64,000 nucleotides of DNA from Spirochaetales bacterium (GCA_017614375.1 JAGABZ010000013.1:138414-202413); one strand, 5' to 3'; positions 49,584 to 58,521 are shown, numbered from the stretch's first letter. A program made the numbers and translations. The notes: generated by a model from the sequence alone, not told the origin.

Positions 49584-50574
49584 CGTCAATATCGGTATTC
49601 TCGGAGCAACAGGCGTTGTCGGCAGACAGATGATGCAGGTCATAGAGGAACGTTCTCTGCCGGTAGGGGAGCTGAGGCTCCTCTCCAGCGCCCGCAGCGC
49701 CGGCTCAAAGGTCCTCTTCAAAGGGCAGGAACTGACTGTTCAGGAGGCCAAGGAGGGCGCGTTTGACGGACTTGATTTCGTCCTTGGGGCGGTGAGCTCC
49801 GGACTGTCCAGGGTTTTCGCCCCTGAAATCAAAAAGTCCGGCGCTGTCTTTGTGGACAATTCCTCCGCCTTCAGGATGGACGACTCGGTTCCGCTGGTTG
49901 TGCCCGAAATCAACCCGGAGGATGCCTTCAGACACAACGGGATCATCGCAAACCCGAACTGCTCTACGATCATCACCCTGGTGGCAATCAACGGAATCAG
50001 AAAGCTCTCCCCGATTGAGACGATGGTGGCCGCGACCTATCAGGCGGTCTCCGGAGCCGGCCACGAGGGGATGGAGGAGCTGGAGCGGCAGATGAAGGAC
50101 CCCGATTCCCCGCCGAAGGTCTTCCCCTGCAGAATCGCCGCCAACGTCATCCCGATGATCGGAAGCGAACTGGAAAACGGCTACACCGCCGAGGAGATGA
50201 AGATGCAGAACGAGGGGCGCAAGATCATGCACCTGCCCGATCTGAAAGTCTGCTGCACATGTGTCCGCGTGCCGGTGGTCCGCTCCCATTCGATAGCCGT
50301 TCAGATGGTCACACGTGACCCGATTACGGTAGAACAGGCAAAACAGGCTATCGCCGCTGCTCCGGGATGCGTCCTGGCGCAGGATCTGGACGGCAGGGAT
50401 TATCCGACCCCGATCGATACTACTTCGCAGGATCTGGTCTATGTCGGAAGGGTCAGAAGGGACCTGATCGACGACCGTCGCGGACTGGCCCTGTGGTGCT
50501 GCGGTGACCAGATCCGGAAGGGCGCGGCGACAAACGCCGTGCAGATCATCCAGCTGCTGCTTGATAAAAACTGA
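49576..50574 (+). CDS. asd: Aspartate-semialdehyde dehydrogenase
   Basis: A 332-residue enzyme that reduces aspartyl phosphate to the semialdehyde. NADP loop GILGATGVVGRQMM is N-terminal; the catalytic Cys is in ANPNCSTIITL and the substrate-binding motif YQAVSGAGHEGM follows. CVRVPVVRSHS carries the active-site His. It completes the hom-lysC-asd operon. Confidence 0.96.
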   Translation: MRSVNIGILGATGVVGRQMMQVIEERSLPVGELRLLSSARSAGSKVLFKGQELTVQEAKEGAFDGLDFVLGAVSSGLSRVFAPEIKKSGAVFVDNSSAFRMDDSVPLVVPEINPEDAFRHNGIIANPNCSTIITLVAINGIRKLSPIETMVAATYQAVSGAGHEGMEELERQMKDPDSPPKVFPCRIAANVIPMIGSELENGYTAEEMKMQNEGRKIMHLPDLKVCCTCVRVPVVRSHSIAVQMVTRDPITVEQAKQAIAAAPGCVLAQDLDGRDYPTPIDTTSQDLVYVGRVRRDLIDDRRGLALWCCGDQIRKGAATNAVQIIQLLLDKN

Positions 50575-50588
50575 ATCTGAAGGCTGAA

Positions 50589-51593
50589 TCAGTTACCGGC
50601 TATCTTCAGGACTTCCTGCCGGATTTCGGGGAGGGCCTGAGCGCTGAACTGTGCCCCGAACTGGGTGATTATCCGTCCGGCGAGGAACGAGGCGATTTCG
50701 CCGCTTTTGTCTATGCCCAGACCGCGGCACTGGCCGTAGAGGAATCCCGCGGCGTAGTTGTCGCCGGCGCCGGTGGTGTCGGTGGCTTTCTGCGGGCCCG
50801 AGACTGCGACTGTGTGGATTTCCCTGCCGCATGAGATGTATGAGCCGCGCTTGCCGTTCTTGACGATACCGATGGGGCAGAGCTTGCCCAGCGACTTGCA
50901 GCACTCCATCGCGTCATAGTTGTCGAACAGAATCCGCGCCTCCTCGTTGTTGGCATAGACTATGTCGCAGTCGTTTCGAATCAGGTCGAAGAAGTCCTGG
51001 CGGTAACGGCTGACGGCGAACGGGTCGGCTATGTCGAACGAGACGCGGATGTTGTTCTCGTGTGCGATTCTCAGCGCCCTGCGGATTGCGGCCTTCTGGC
51101 TGTCCGTGTCCCACATATAGCCGGTGAAGTGAAAGAAATCCGATTCCTTCAGGGCCGCTTCGTCGATGTCGTCGGGGGTGTACATCCGGTTCGCCCCGAG
51201 ATATGTGTTCATGGTCCTCTCGGAGTCCTCCGAGACGAGGATTATCGATGAGCCTGTAGGCTCGGAGCAGACTTTCAGGTTGTTTCCGACCCCGTCCGTA
51301 CCGAGTTTTTCCATGTAGATCCGGCCGAACTCGTCATCACCGATTTTTCCGGCCAGAGTTGCCGGCACGCCGAGGGCGGCCAAGGTGATTATCGTGTTGG
51401 GACAGGAACCGCCGCAGGTGTAGGAGGCTTGACGGGTGGAGACGAACCGGGCCAGCTCCAGCCTCTGCTGCGTTCCGATCAGCTGCATGATGCCCTTATG
51501 CATCCCCAGTTCGGACAAATCGCTGTCCTTGACGCTGACTATGACGTCAATCAGAGGGTTTCCTATGCCGTATACCGACTTGGTCTGCTTCAT
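50589..51593 (-). CDS. PfkB-family kinase, adenosine-kinase-like
   Basis: A 334-residue ribokinase-fold kinase. The glycine pair GGSCPNTIITLAALG and the catalytic TDTTGAGDNYAAGFLYG are complete. The start MKQTKSVYGIGNPLIDVIVSV and the CGGSCPNT and MYTPDDIDE blocks are close to adenosine-kinase-like proteins that phosphorylate adenosine to AMP. With add and pnp it would complete purine salvage. A TACTAT box ends 6 nt before the ATG, and no ribosome site is present. Confidence 0.85.
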   Translation of the reverse strand: MKQTKSVYGIGNPLIDVIVSVKDSDLSELGMHKGIMQLIGTQQRLELARFVSTRQASYTCGGSCPNTIITLAALGVPATLAGKIGDDEFGRIYMEKLGTDGVGNNLKVCSEPTGSSIILVSEDSERTMNTYLGANRMYTPDDIDEAALKESDFFHFTGYMWDTDSQKAAIRRALRIAHENNIRVSFDIADPFAVSRYRQDFFDLIRNDCDIVYANNEEARILFDNYDAMECCKSLGKLCPIGIVKNGKRGSYISCGREIHTVAVSGPQKATDTTGAGDNYAAGFLYGQCRGLGIDKSGEIASFLAGRIITQFGAQFSAQALPEIRQEVLKIAGN

Positions 51594-51599
51594 ACGGCA

Positions 51600-51605
51600 A
51601 TAGTA
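51600..51605 (-). promoter_or_regulatory. Extended -10 box of the PfkB kinase gene (leaderless architecture)
   Basis: TGGTACTAT on the minus strand ends 6 nt before the ATG. Confidence 0.55.
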
Positions 51606-51630
51606 CCACACAAAAGGCTCAGGCGTCTTC

Positions 51631-51659
51631 TTGTAAAACGGATGCTTTGATTGTACGAT
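51631..51659 (+). promoter_or_regulatory. Promoter of murA (leaderless architecture)
   Basis: TTGTAA and TACGAT are separated by 17 bp; the -10 box ends 6 nt before the ATG. Confidence 0.7.
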
Positions 51660-51665
51660 TCGTCT

Positions 51666-52946
51666 ATGGGTTCGTATCTGATAGAGGGAAGGCGCCCGCT
51701 TGAGGGACAGGTGAGGATCAGCGGCAACAAGAACGCCGCCCTTGCCTGCATCTTTGCCACCCTGCTTACCGATGATACGATCATCCTGCGCAATATTCCC
51801 CTGATTGAGGATGTCCAGGTCTGCGTCAGGCTCCTGCAGGGGCTGGGGCGTAACGTCGCCGACCTCGGCGGAGGGGTCCTCCGTTTCGACGGCGGAGACC
51901 TGCGCGGAGAGGTTTCCGGGGAACTTGTGGGACTTGCCCGTGGGACAATCCTCCTGGCCGGGGGGTGCGCCGCCAGGCATGTGGATCTGGTTCTGCCCCC
52001 TCCGGGAGGGGACGTCATCGGCCAGAGACGGCTGGACTCGCACTTCCAGGCCCTTGAAAACCTCGGTGTAATCTGCTCGATCGATTCAAAAGGGTGGCTT
52101 GATTTCAGGGTTTCGGCCCTGAAAGGCTGCTCGGTCTTTCTCGACGAGGCATCGGTCACGGCCACGGAGAACGTCCTGCTCGCCGGCGCCCTGGCCGACG
52201 GGGAAACGGTCGTATACAACGCCGCCTGCGAACCCCATGTACAGGACCTCTGCCGGATGCTTTCTCTGATGGGATGCCCTGTTTCCGGTATCGGCTCGAA
52301 CCTCCTGCGGCTTCAGGGGCAAAAGAGCCTGCACGGCTGCGACTTCACCGTCGGTTCGGATTATATGGAGGCCGGCTCGTTCATCGGCCTGGCCGCCGCC
52401 GCAGGGGGAGAGGTTGAGCTTCTTGATGTCGAGCCTGAGCATCTGAGGGTTCTCTCCGACGGTTTTTCCAAACTCGGTGTGTCCTGGGTCAGGACCGGGG
52501 ACCGGTCGGTACTGGTCCCGAAGTCGCAGCACCGGGAGATCAGACGGAGCATGGACAACCGGACGATAAAGATTGATGATGCCCCGTGGCCGGGGTTCCC
52601 GACCGACGTCCTGAGCATAATCACGGTGGCCGCGACGCAGATGAAAGGCTCGGTGCTGATTCACGAGAAGATGTTCGAGTCCAGACTGTACTTCGTCGAT
52701 TACCTGATCAGGATGGGTGCCGACATCATCCAGTGCGACCCCCACAGGGTCATCGTCACAGGGCCGAGCGAACTGGTTGCCTCGAGTCTGATCAGCCCGG
52801 ATGTACGGGCAGGCATGGCGATGGTGGCCGCCGCCCTCTGTGCCAGGGGCGAATCGGTCATAAACAACGTCTACCAGATTGAGCGCGGGTATGAGAACCT
52901 GCTGGAAAAACTCTCCGGTCTGGGCGCGGGAATCCGCAGGATCTGA
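51666..52946 (+). CDS. murA: UDP-N-acetylglucosamine 1-carboxyvinyltransferase (Asp-type active site)
   Basis: A 426-residue EPSP-synthase-fold enzyme that starts peptidoglycan synthesis by transferring enolpyruvate from PEP to UDP-GlcNAc. Lys22 and Asn23 (GNKNAALA) and the Asp in WPGFPTD are conserved. The flexible loop, PPPGGDVIGQRRLDSHFQAL, aligns without gaps to the E. coli PGGCTIGARPVDLH loop, and its catalytic Cys is Asp116. The same change is known in Borrelia, Chlamydia and Mycobacterium tuberculosis MurA. The ATG is set by the adjacent promoter. Its stop is 1 bp from the pgi stop. Confidence 0.95.
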   Translation: MGSYLIEGRRPLEGQVRISGNKNAALACIFATLLTDDTIILRNIPLIEDVQVCVRLLQGLGRNVADLGGGVLRFDGGDLRGEVSGELVGLARGTILLAGGCAARHVDLVLPPPGGDVIGQRRLDSHFQALENLGVICSIDSKGWLDFRVSALKGCSVFLDEASVTATENVLLAGALADGETVVYNAACEPHVQDLCRMLSLMGCPVSGIGSNLLRLQGQKSLHGCDFTVGSDYMEAGSFIGLAAAAGGEVELLDVEPEHLRVLSDGFSKLGVSWVRTGDRSVLVPKSQHREIRRSMDNRTIKIDDAPWPGFPTDVLSIITVAATQMKGSVLIHEKMFESRLYFVDYLIRMGADIIQCDPHRVIVTGPSELVASSLISPDVRAGMAMVAAALCARGESVINNVYQIERGYENLLEKLSGLGAGIRRI

Positions 52947-52947
52947 T

Positions 52948-54513
52948 TCAGTTTTCCATCTGCCGGCAGTATTCCAACAGCACTTCGTCTCCCTCGCAGC
53001 CTGAGAGGACCTTCTTTGCCAGCTTTTTGCCCAGCTGGACGCCTTCCTGGTCGAAACTGTTGAGGTTCCACAGGAAGCCCTCGAACATCGTCACGTTCTC
53101 GTAGTGGGCCAGAAGGGCGCCGAGGGCCTGCGGGCTTAGTTCCTTTCCGTGAATCAGGCAGGAGTATCTGTTGCCGCCGAAACGCCGGTTCGGGTCGGCG
53201 TCGTCCTTTCCCAGGGCAAAGGCGGCAATCTGGGCTATCAGATTGGCCACAAGTTTTTCCTGGCTGGTCGAGCCCTCGATAGTCACGTCAATCCGGCGCT
53301 GGGAGCGGGCGAAGCCGATGAAATCCATCGGGACGATGTCGGTTCCCTGATGCAGGAGCTGATAGAAGGAGTGCTGTCCGTTGGTTCCCGGCTCACCGAA
53401 AATCACCGGCTCGGTCGGGTAGGATACGGGTTGTCCGTCGCGGGAGACACTCTTTCCGTTGCTTTCCATAAGCAGCTGCTGAAGGTGCGCCGGGAATCTC
53501 TCGAGGGCCTGCGAATAGGGGAGCACCGCCCTGGAGGGGCAGTTGAGGACGTCTCTGAGATAGAGGTTGATGCAGGCGTGGAGCATGGCTGCGTTCTTCA
53601 GAACCGAAGGCTCCAGGGCCAGACGGTCCGCCTCCCGGGCTCCGTCGAGGACGGCCTTGAATACGTCAAAGGAGAGGGCGCAGGAAAGCACCACGGCTCC
53701 CACCGCGCTGGTGGCGCTGAAGCGTCCGCCGATGAAATCGTCGATAAAGAAAGCATCGAGAACACCCTCGGAATGTGCCAGCGGGCTGGTCTGCGAGGTG
53801 ACGGCCACCAGTTGCCTCCTGCGGTTCTCGGGGCTCAGGGAAGACATGACCAAATCCCGGTTGGTCAGGGTCTCGAGAGTCGTACCGCTCTTTGAAACCA
53901 GGACAAAGAGGGTGGTTTCGGGGTTGATGCTTCCCAGGACCTTTGCCGCGTCATCCGGGTCGACGTTGCTGATGAACACGCCCTTGAGGGTCGGTATGCC
54001 CTGAGCTCTGCACCAGCCCTCCAGGGCCAGATAAAGAGCCCGGGGGCCGAGGTCGGAGCCGCCGATTCCGATTTGGCAGACGGTGTCGAAAGGCCTTCCG
54101 GTCGGACCGGTGATTTCCCCGCTGCGGATCTTGGAGGCAAAGACACGGACCCGCTCAAGCTGCTCTTTGTAGAAGGCCCACTCCGGTTCCGAGGCCTTTG
54201 TCAGTTCCGGGGCGGGTTTCTCCATCCTCAGGAGGTGGTGCAGTACCTTGCGCTTCTCGCCGGTGTTCATGACTTCTCCGCCGAGGATCAGCCTGTATTT
54301 GTCAATCAGCTGCTGCTGGTCGCAAAGCTGCTGGAAAATCCCGAGCGTCTGTGCGCTTACGGGCATCGCGGCGTAGTTGAAAGAAAGTCCGCCGCCGGCC
54401 TGGGCCGTATATGTCCTGATTCTTTCCGCGTTCAGGGCGGTCTTTACGTCGGTCGGCTCTGCGCTGCAAAGGGAAGAGAAGGCCGGGGCCTTGTCCAGAT
54501 TTTCGTATCTCAT
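52948..54513 (-). CDS. pgi: Glucose-6-phosphate isomerase
   Basis: A 521-residue enzyme that interconverts glucose 6-phosphate and fructose 6-phosphate. Both SIS subdomains are clear: IGIGGSDLGPRALYLAL, FVLVSKSGTTLETL, LMESNGKSVSRDG and GEPGTNGQHSFYQLLHQGT. The last holds the catalytic histidine region. A longer N-terminal reading frame exists, but GAGGTGG before MRYENLDK fixes this start. It is convergent with murA and divergent from the alcohol dehydrogenase. Confidence 0.96.
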   Translation of the reverse strand: MRYENLDKAPAFSSLCSAEPTDVKTALNAERIRTYTAQAGGGLSFNYAAMPVSAQTLGIFQQLCDQQQLIDKYRLILGGEVMNTGEKRKVLHHLLRMEKPAPELTKASEPEWAFYKEQLERVRVFASKIRSGEITGPTGRPFDTVCQIGIGGSDLGPRALYLALEGWCRAQGIPTLKGVFISNVDPDDAAKVLGSINPETTLFVLVSKSGTTLETLTNRDLVMSSLSPENRRRQLVAVTSQTSPLAHSEGVLDAFFIDDFIGGRFSATSAVGAVVLSCALSFDVFKAVLDGAREADRLALEPSVLKNAAMLHACINLYLRDVLNCPSRAVLPYSQALERFPAHLQQLLMESNGKSVSRDGQPVSYPTEPVIFGEPGTNGQHSFYQLLHQGTDIVPMDFIGFARSQRRIDVTIEGSTSQEKLVANLIAQIAAFALGKDDADPNRRFGGNRYSCLIHGKELSPQALGALLAHYENVTMFEGFLWNLNSFDQEGVQLGKKLAKKVLSGCEGDEVLLEYCRQMEN

Positions 54514-54572
54514 TTTTCCACCTCGGCACAAGTTTATTGCAAAACAGCCGCCGTGGGAACAGCAATCCGCCC

Positions 54573-54600
54573 TTGACCCGGGACGGGCATGGGTTAGAAT
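54573..54600 (+). promoter_or_regulatory. Promoter of the alcohol dehydrogenase gene
   Basis: TTGACC and TAGAAT are separated by 16 bp; GGAGG follows before the ATG. Confidence 0.65.
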
Positions 54601-54619
54601 GGAAAAGACGGAGGACAAC

Positions 54620-55795
54620 ATGGTCAACTTCAATTACTACGCCCCCACAAACGTACTCTTCGGCCGGGGTGTGGAGGAGCAGGTCGGAGAGATCGTTTCC
54701 GGCTATGGTTTTTCAAGGATTCTGGTTCATTTCGGCGGCGGAAGCGTGAAGCGTAGCGGACTGTTGGACAGGGTTCTGGCCAGGCTTGAAAGCGCCGGAG
54801 TCGGCTATGTCCTGCTCGGGGGAGTTGTCCCCAACCCGAGAATCTCCCTCGTGCGGGAGGGAATCGGAATCGTCAAAAAGGAAAAACTCCAGATGATCCT
54901 GGCCATCGGCGGCGGAAGCGTCATCGATTCGTCCAAGGCAATCGGCTACGGTGTGGCCAGCGGCGGTGATCCGTGGGATTTCTACAGCGGAAAACGCAAA
55001 CCGACCGGCTGCCTGCCAGTCGGTGTCATCCTCACAATAGCAGCCGCCGGAAGTGAGATGAGCAATTCATCCGTCCTGACCAACGAGGAGGAGGTCCGCA
55101 AGAAAGGCTGCTCAAACGACCTTTGCCGCCCGCTATTCGCGTTGATGAACCCTGAACTGACGATGACCCTGCCGCCCTACCAGACCTCCTGCGGCTGCAC
55201 CGATATCGTCATGCACTCACTGGAGCGCTGGTTCAACCGCGGCGGCACGATGGACCTTACCGACGCCCTCGCCGCCGGACTGATCAGGACCGTGATGCGC
55301 AGCGCCGCGGTTCTGATGGAGCACCCTGACGACTACGAAGCCCGTGCAAACGTGATGTGGGCCGGCAGCCTGTCCCACAACGGCCTGACCGGCTGCGGCG
55401 GAGTGGGCAGGGGGGACTGGATCACCCACAACATGGAGCATGAGGTCGGAGCGATTTTCGACGTCTCACACGGGGCGGGACTGGCAGCCCTCTGGGGCTC
55501 CTGGGCCAGATACGTCCTGCCGTCCTGCACGGAGCGCTTCGTGAAGTTCGCCACGATGGTGCTGGATGTCCCGCAACAGGAAAGCGACACCGAAACTGCC
55601 CTGGAGGGAATCCGTCGGATGGAGGCCTTTTTCAGAAGTCTGAACATGCCGACTTCGCTTGCAGAGCTGGGGGTTTCCCCGACCGAAGAACAGATGAGGC
55701 TGATGGCTCACAAGTGCAGCGGAGGCGGGACGGTAGGCCGAGCCGCCGACCTGGACGAGAACGACCTGTACAACATCTACAAAGCTGCTCTCTGA
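54620..55795 (+). CDS. Iron-containing alcohol dehydrogenase (butanol-dehydrogenase type)
   Basis: A 391-residue group III alcohol dehydrogenase. The NAD(P) site is MILAIGGGSVIDSSKAIG. Metal ligands fit CGCTDIVMHSLERW (Asp and His), then DWITHNMEHEVGAIFDVSHGAGLA (two His). These enzymes reduce aldehydes to alcohols in fermentation and are typical of anaerobes. GGAGG lies 6 nt before the ATG. It is a single-gene unit closed by a GC hairpin. Confidence 0.93.
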   Translation: MVNFNYYAPTNVLFGRGVEEQVGEIVSGYGFSRILVHFGGGSVKRSGLLDRVLARLESAGVGYVLLGGVVPNPRISLVREGIGIVKKEKLQMILAIGGGSVIDSSKAIGYGVASGGDPWDFYSGKRKPTGCLPVGVILTIAAAGSEMSNSSVLTNEEEVRKKGCSNDLCRPLFALMNPELTMTLPPYQTSCGCTDIVMHSLERWFNRGGTMDLTDALAAGLIRTVMRSAAVLMEHPDDYEARANVMWAGSLSHNGLTGCGGVGRGDWITHNMEHEVGAIFDVSHGAGLAALWGSWARYVLPSCTERFVKFATMVLDVPQQESDTETALEGIRRMEAFFRSLNMPTSLAELGVSPTEEQMRLMAHKCSGGGTVGRAADLDENDLYNIYKAAL

Positions 55796-56194
55796 ACATT
55801 TATCTGAACAGGCTCTTGTTGTAATTTGTTGCGGCAGAAGAGTTGCGATTTTTTGTCCGGAGAAACCCCCGCAGGGGGCTTTTCCCCGGGGGTTCCCCAC
55901 AGGTTATCCACAGGTTGCAAAAAAGCTATTTTTGAATATCTTTCTGTAACAATGAATTAAGCAGAAGCTCCCCGGACGTCTGTCCCGCCGGAGGCGTGTT
56001 TTTCGGATAATTGTTTCAGGATTAATAAGTTACAGAAAAAATAACAAACTGATTCAATTAAATTGTTATATAACTCCTGTTAAAAACCTTAAGTGCCGGA
56101 AACCGGTCTCCCCCGGGAATTCACAGGGGTTTTCCACCGGTTATCCACAACCTGTGATTTCACTTAACATTCGTCATGCGGAAGGGGCCTGAAG
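55796..56194. other. AT-rich intergenic region with two perfect DnaA boxes
   Basis: This 399 bp gap has no gene. Near its left end a GC hairpin (CCCCC-GCA-GGGGG, 55866-55878) with CTTTT may end the dehydrogenase transcript. Two perfect TTATCCACA boxes in the same orientation (55904-55912 and 56141-56149) flank about 230 bp. Its second half (about 56005-56095) is a nearly GC-free stretch. A degenerate box (TTCCCCACA, 55893) precedes the first one. The layout resembles a DnaA-binding site with an unwinding element. Confidence 0.7.
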
Positions 56195-56953
56195 TCAGTC
56201 TTTCTGTCTGTCCGAAACCTGAAGGGCGGTCTGGACCAGGGCCAGGGCGTACACCGCCGCCGTCTCCGCCCTGAGGATGTTCGTCTGAAGGAGAACCGGT
56301 TCCCAGCCGCCGTTTCTGAGGAGGGTGCACTCGTCATCGTCCAGTCCCCCCTCCGGTCCGATCAGAACCGCTCCCGGAGACTTGAGGCTGTCCAGGGCCT
56401 GGGCAATTGTCCGCTGGTCCTTCAGAGAGGTTTGGTGAAAGAACAAAGGAGTCGGGCAGGCCGAGGCGTCGGACGGGACGGCGGAGATTTCAATCGGGCC
56501 CTCGATCCTCGTCGTGACGGTCGAGCCGCTCTGCTGGATTGCCTCCTTAAGCTGGGCCGAAAGCCGCTCTTGCCTGAAAGGCTCGGTGCATGAGAACCTG
56601 CTTCTGACCAGGACAATCCTGTCCACTCCGATTTCCGTCGCCTGGCGGACAATCTGCTCAAGCTTACGGGGTTTTGTCAGACACTGGTACAGAGTAATCG
56701 GAACAAGTTCCCCGCAGCACGGAAGGGCGTCGGTGTTCTCCTTCGGCGCCTGAAGGGGGGAGGTGTTCACGGTACAGGCGGAAGATGAACCGCTGACCAG
56801 AAGCAGATTCCAGAACCTGCCCCCGGCATCTCTGGCGGTGATGTTCTGTCCGACGGGCAGGCGCAGAACCGACCAGAGGTAACGGGCGTCCTTTCCCGTA
56901 ATCTTGAAGACCTTCTGTCCGTGAAAGGATTCAGGAAGCAGGAGAAGTCTCAC
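56195..56953 (-). CDS. rsmE: 16S rRNA m3U1498 methyltransferase
   Basis: A 252-residue SPOUT methyltransferase. The N-terminal PUA-like domain holds RLLLLPESF and HYLWSVLRL-type (DARYLWSVLRLP) sequence; the C-terminal SAM knot holds IGPEGGLDDDE and LLQTNILRAETA. The TTG at 56959 is not used: GGAG is correctly spaced only for the GTG at 56953, which gives the family start MRLLLLP. It lies 2 bp after ctp. Confidence 0.95.
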   Translation of the reverse strand: MRLLLLPESFHGQKVFKITGKDARYLWSVLRLPVGQNITARDAGGRFWNLLLVSGSSSACTVNTSPLQAPKENTDALPCCGELVPITLYQCLTKPRKLEQIVRQATEIGVDRIVLVRSRFSCTEPFRQERLSAQLKEAIQQSGSTVTTRIEGPIEISAVPSDASACPTPLFFHQTSLKDQRTIAQALDSLKSPGAVLIGPEGGLDDDECTLLRNGGWEPVLLQTNILRAETAAVYALALVQTALQVSDRQKD

Positions 56954-56955
56954 CC

Positions 56956-58404
56956 TCAATCTCCGTTGATGTATTCGATGGCCGCCCTGACGCAGTCGTC
57001 GTAGTCGGGGTCGATGATGAACTGCTGGTCTCCGGGCAGACGGTTGATGTACTCGTAGCGCACCAGGACCCTCAGCACCTCGTGGCGGATCTCTCCGTAC
57101 TTCTCGGTGTCGATGGCAAAGGCTTCGATGTTCTCATCCGTGAAATCGGGATGCTCATCGACATATTTTGCGATAATCCGGTCATTGTAGATGGCCGTAT
57201 AGGCCTCGGCCTCCTCCTCGGTCATCACCAGTTCGGGAACCTCGATGTCCGGCTCGATTCCGACTCCGTGGATTGCCTCGCGGCCGGAGGTGGTGAAACT
57301 CGCCTCGGTAAGGGAGATGTATCCGTCGCCGTACGAGGTCACCGCCTGCATGATGCCCTTTCCGTAGGTCTGCGTCCCGATGATCTTCGCCCTGCCGTTG
57401 TCCTTCATCGCTCCGGTAAGGATTTCCGAGGAACTGGCGCTTGAGCCGTTGACCAGAAGCGCCACCTTCACCGAAGAGGGAACCAGCGTCTGGGTGCGCG
57501 CGGTGTAGACATCCTTCTCCCCGCCCTTGTATGTGACGGTAAGCAGATCACCCTTACGGATAAAGGAGTCGGCAATCGAAAGCGCCACGGAGATATCGCC
57601 TCCGCCGTTGGACCTCAGATCGATGATGATTCCCTTGACGTCGGCCTGGGTGAACTCCAGAATCGCCGAGACAAAGGCGTTCCAGGTGGAAGAGGTGAAT
57701 TCGGTGATTTCGATAAAGCCTATCGTACCGTCCTCGATGGTCGTGTACTGGACTGTCGGCACATTTACCATCTCCCGGGTCAGGACAAGCTCGAAAGTCT
57801 GCTCCCCGCGCCTGACCGTCAGCTTTACCGTCGTTCCCGGGTCGCCCTTCATCATCCGGGCGCACTCGGTGGCTTCCAGCGGGATGACATCGGTGTCGTC
57901 GATGGCGATGATCAGGTCGTCCGAGCGCAGACCGGCCCTGGAACACGGGGTGTTGGGAAAGACCCTGTCGATCACGCAGTAAAGAGTGGTCGGGTCCCCT
58001 TCATTCTGGTACTGGATATAGGTTTTCGAGAAGTAAAGTCCCAGCCCGCCGTATTTGCCCAGGGCCGTCTCGACGTAGTCATCCTTGTCCTCGGCGACGA
58101 TGTAGTAGCTGTACTTGTCCCCCAGGCTCTCGAACAGGGCGGTGGCCATGGCCTCGTAGGCCTTCTGGTAGTCGACGTCCTGGTAGAAGTAGGTATCGAT
58201 GTAGCGGTAAAGATACTCAAGCCTCTCCATGTCTTCGTCAATCTGATCCGCCTTGGTTGCGTTTCGGGAGGAGGATGACGAAGACGACGAGGGCTTTCCG
58301 AAGCTGCTGCTTATAATCTGCGGAACCTCGGGGGCTCCGGCCGCGGAAAGGATGGAAACAATCAACAGGGCCAGCACGGCCGCGAGAAGGGTTTTCTTTT
58401 TCAT
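56956..58404 (-). CDS. ctp: C-terminal processing protease, S41 family
   Basis: A 482-residue periplasmic protease with a signal peptide (KKKTLLAAVLALLIVSILSA), a Ser-rich linker, a PDZ domain (about 120-200: GLGLYFSKTY, AGLRSDDLIIAI) and a tail-specific protease core. The Ser/Lys dyad is in NGSSASSSEILTGAM and GKGIMQAV. Such enzymes trim C-termini of envelope proteins. The ATG is preferred since the promoter ends 6 nt upstream. It precedes rsmE in a two-gene operon and is divergent from lgt. Confidence 0.94.
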   Translation of the reverse strand: MKKKTLLAAVLALLIVSILSAAGAPEVPQIISSSFGKPSSSSSSSSRNATKADQIDEDMERLEYLYRYIDTYFYQDVDYQKAYEAMATALFESLGDKYSYYIVAEDKDDYVETALGKYGGLGLYFSKTYIQYQNEGDPTTLYCVIDRVFPNTPCSRAGLRSDDLIIAIDDTDVIPLEATECARMMKGDPGTTVKLTVRRGEQTFELVLTREMVNVPTVQYTTIEDGTIGFIEITEFTSSTWNAFVSAILEFTQADVKGIIIDLRSNGGGDISVALSIADSFIRKGDLLTVTYKGGEKDVYTARTQTLVPSSVKVALLVNGSSASSSEILTGAMKDNGRAKIIGTQTYGKGIMQAVTSYGDGYISLTEASFTTSGREAIHGVGIEPDIEVPELVMTEEEAEAYTAIYNDRIIAKYVDEHPDFTDENIEAFAIDTEKYGEIRHEVLRVLVRYEYINRLPGDQQFIIDPDYDDCVRAAIEYINGD

Positions 58405-58410
58405 AGGGAT

Positions 58411-58440
58411 AATATAAACCCAAATCCGCGGTTGTGTTAA
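58411..58440 (-). promoter_or_regulatory. Promoter of ctp-rsmE (leaderless architecture)
   Basis: On the minus strand TTAACA and TATATT are separated by 18 bp; the -10 box ends 6 nt before the ATG. Confidence 0.65.
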
Positions 58441-58485
58441 TTGCGCTTTGCCCCGGATGGATGGAGTTGTCTGTAGTTGTCGCTA

Positions 58486-58514
58486 TTGACCGCTTCGCGC
58501 ACCGCAGGTAAACT
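58486..58514 (+). promoter_or_regulatory. Promoter of lgt (leaderless architecture)
   Basis: TTGACC and TAAACT are separated by 17 bp; the -10 box ends 7 nt before the ATG. The region is back to back with the ctp promoter. Confidence 0.75.
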
Positions 58515-58521
58515 TTCAGCC

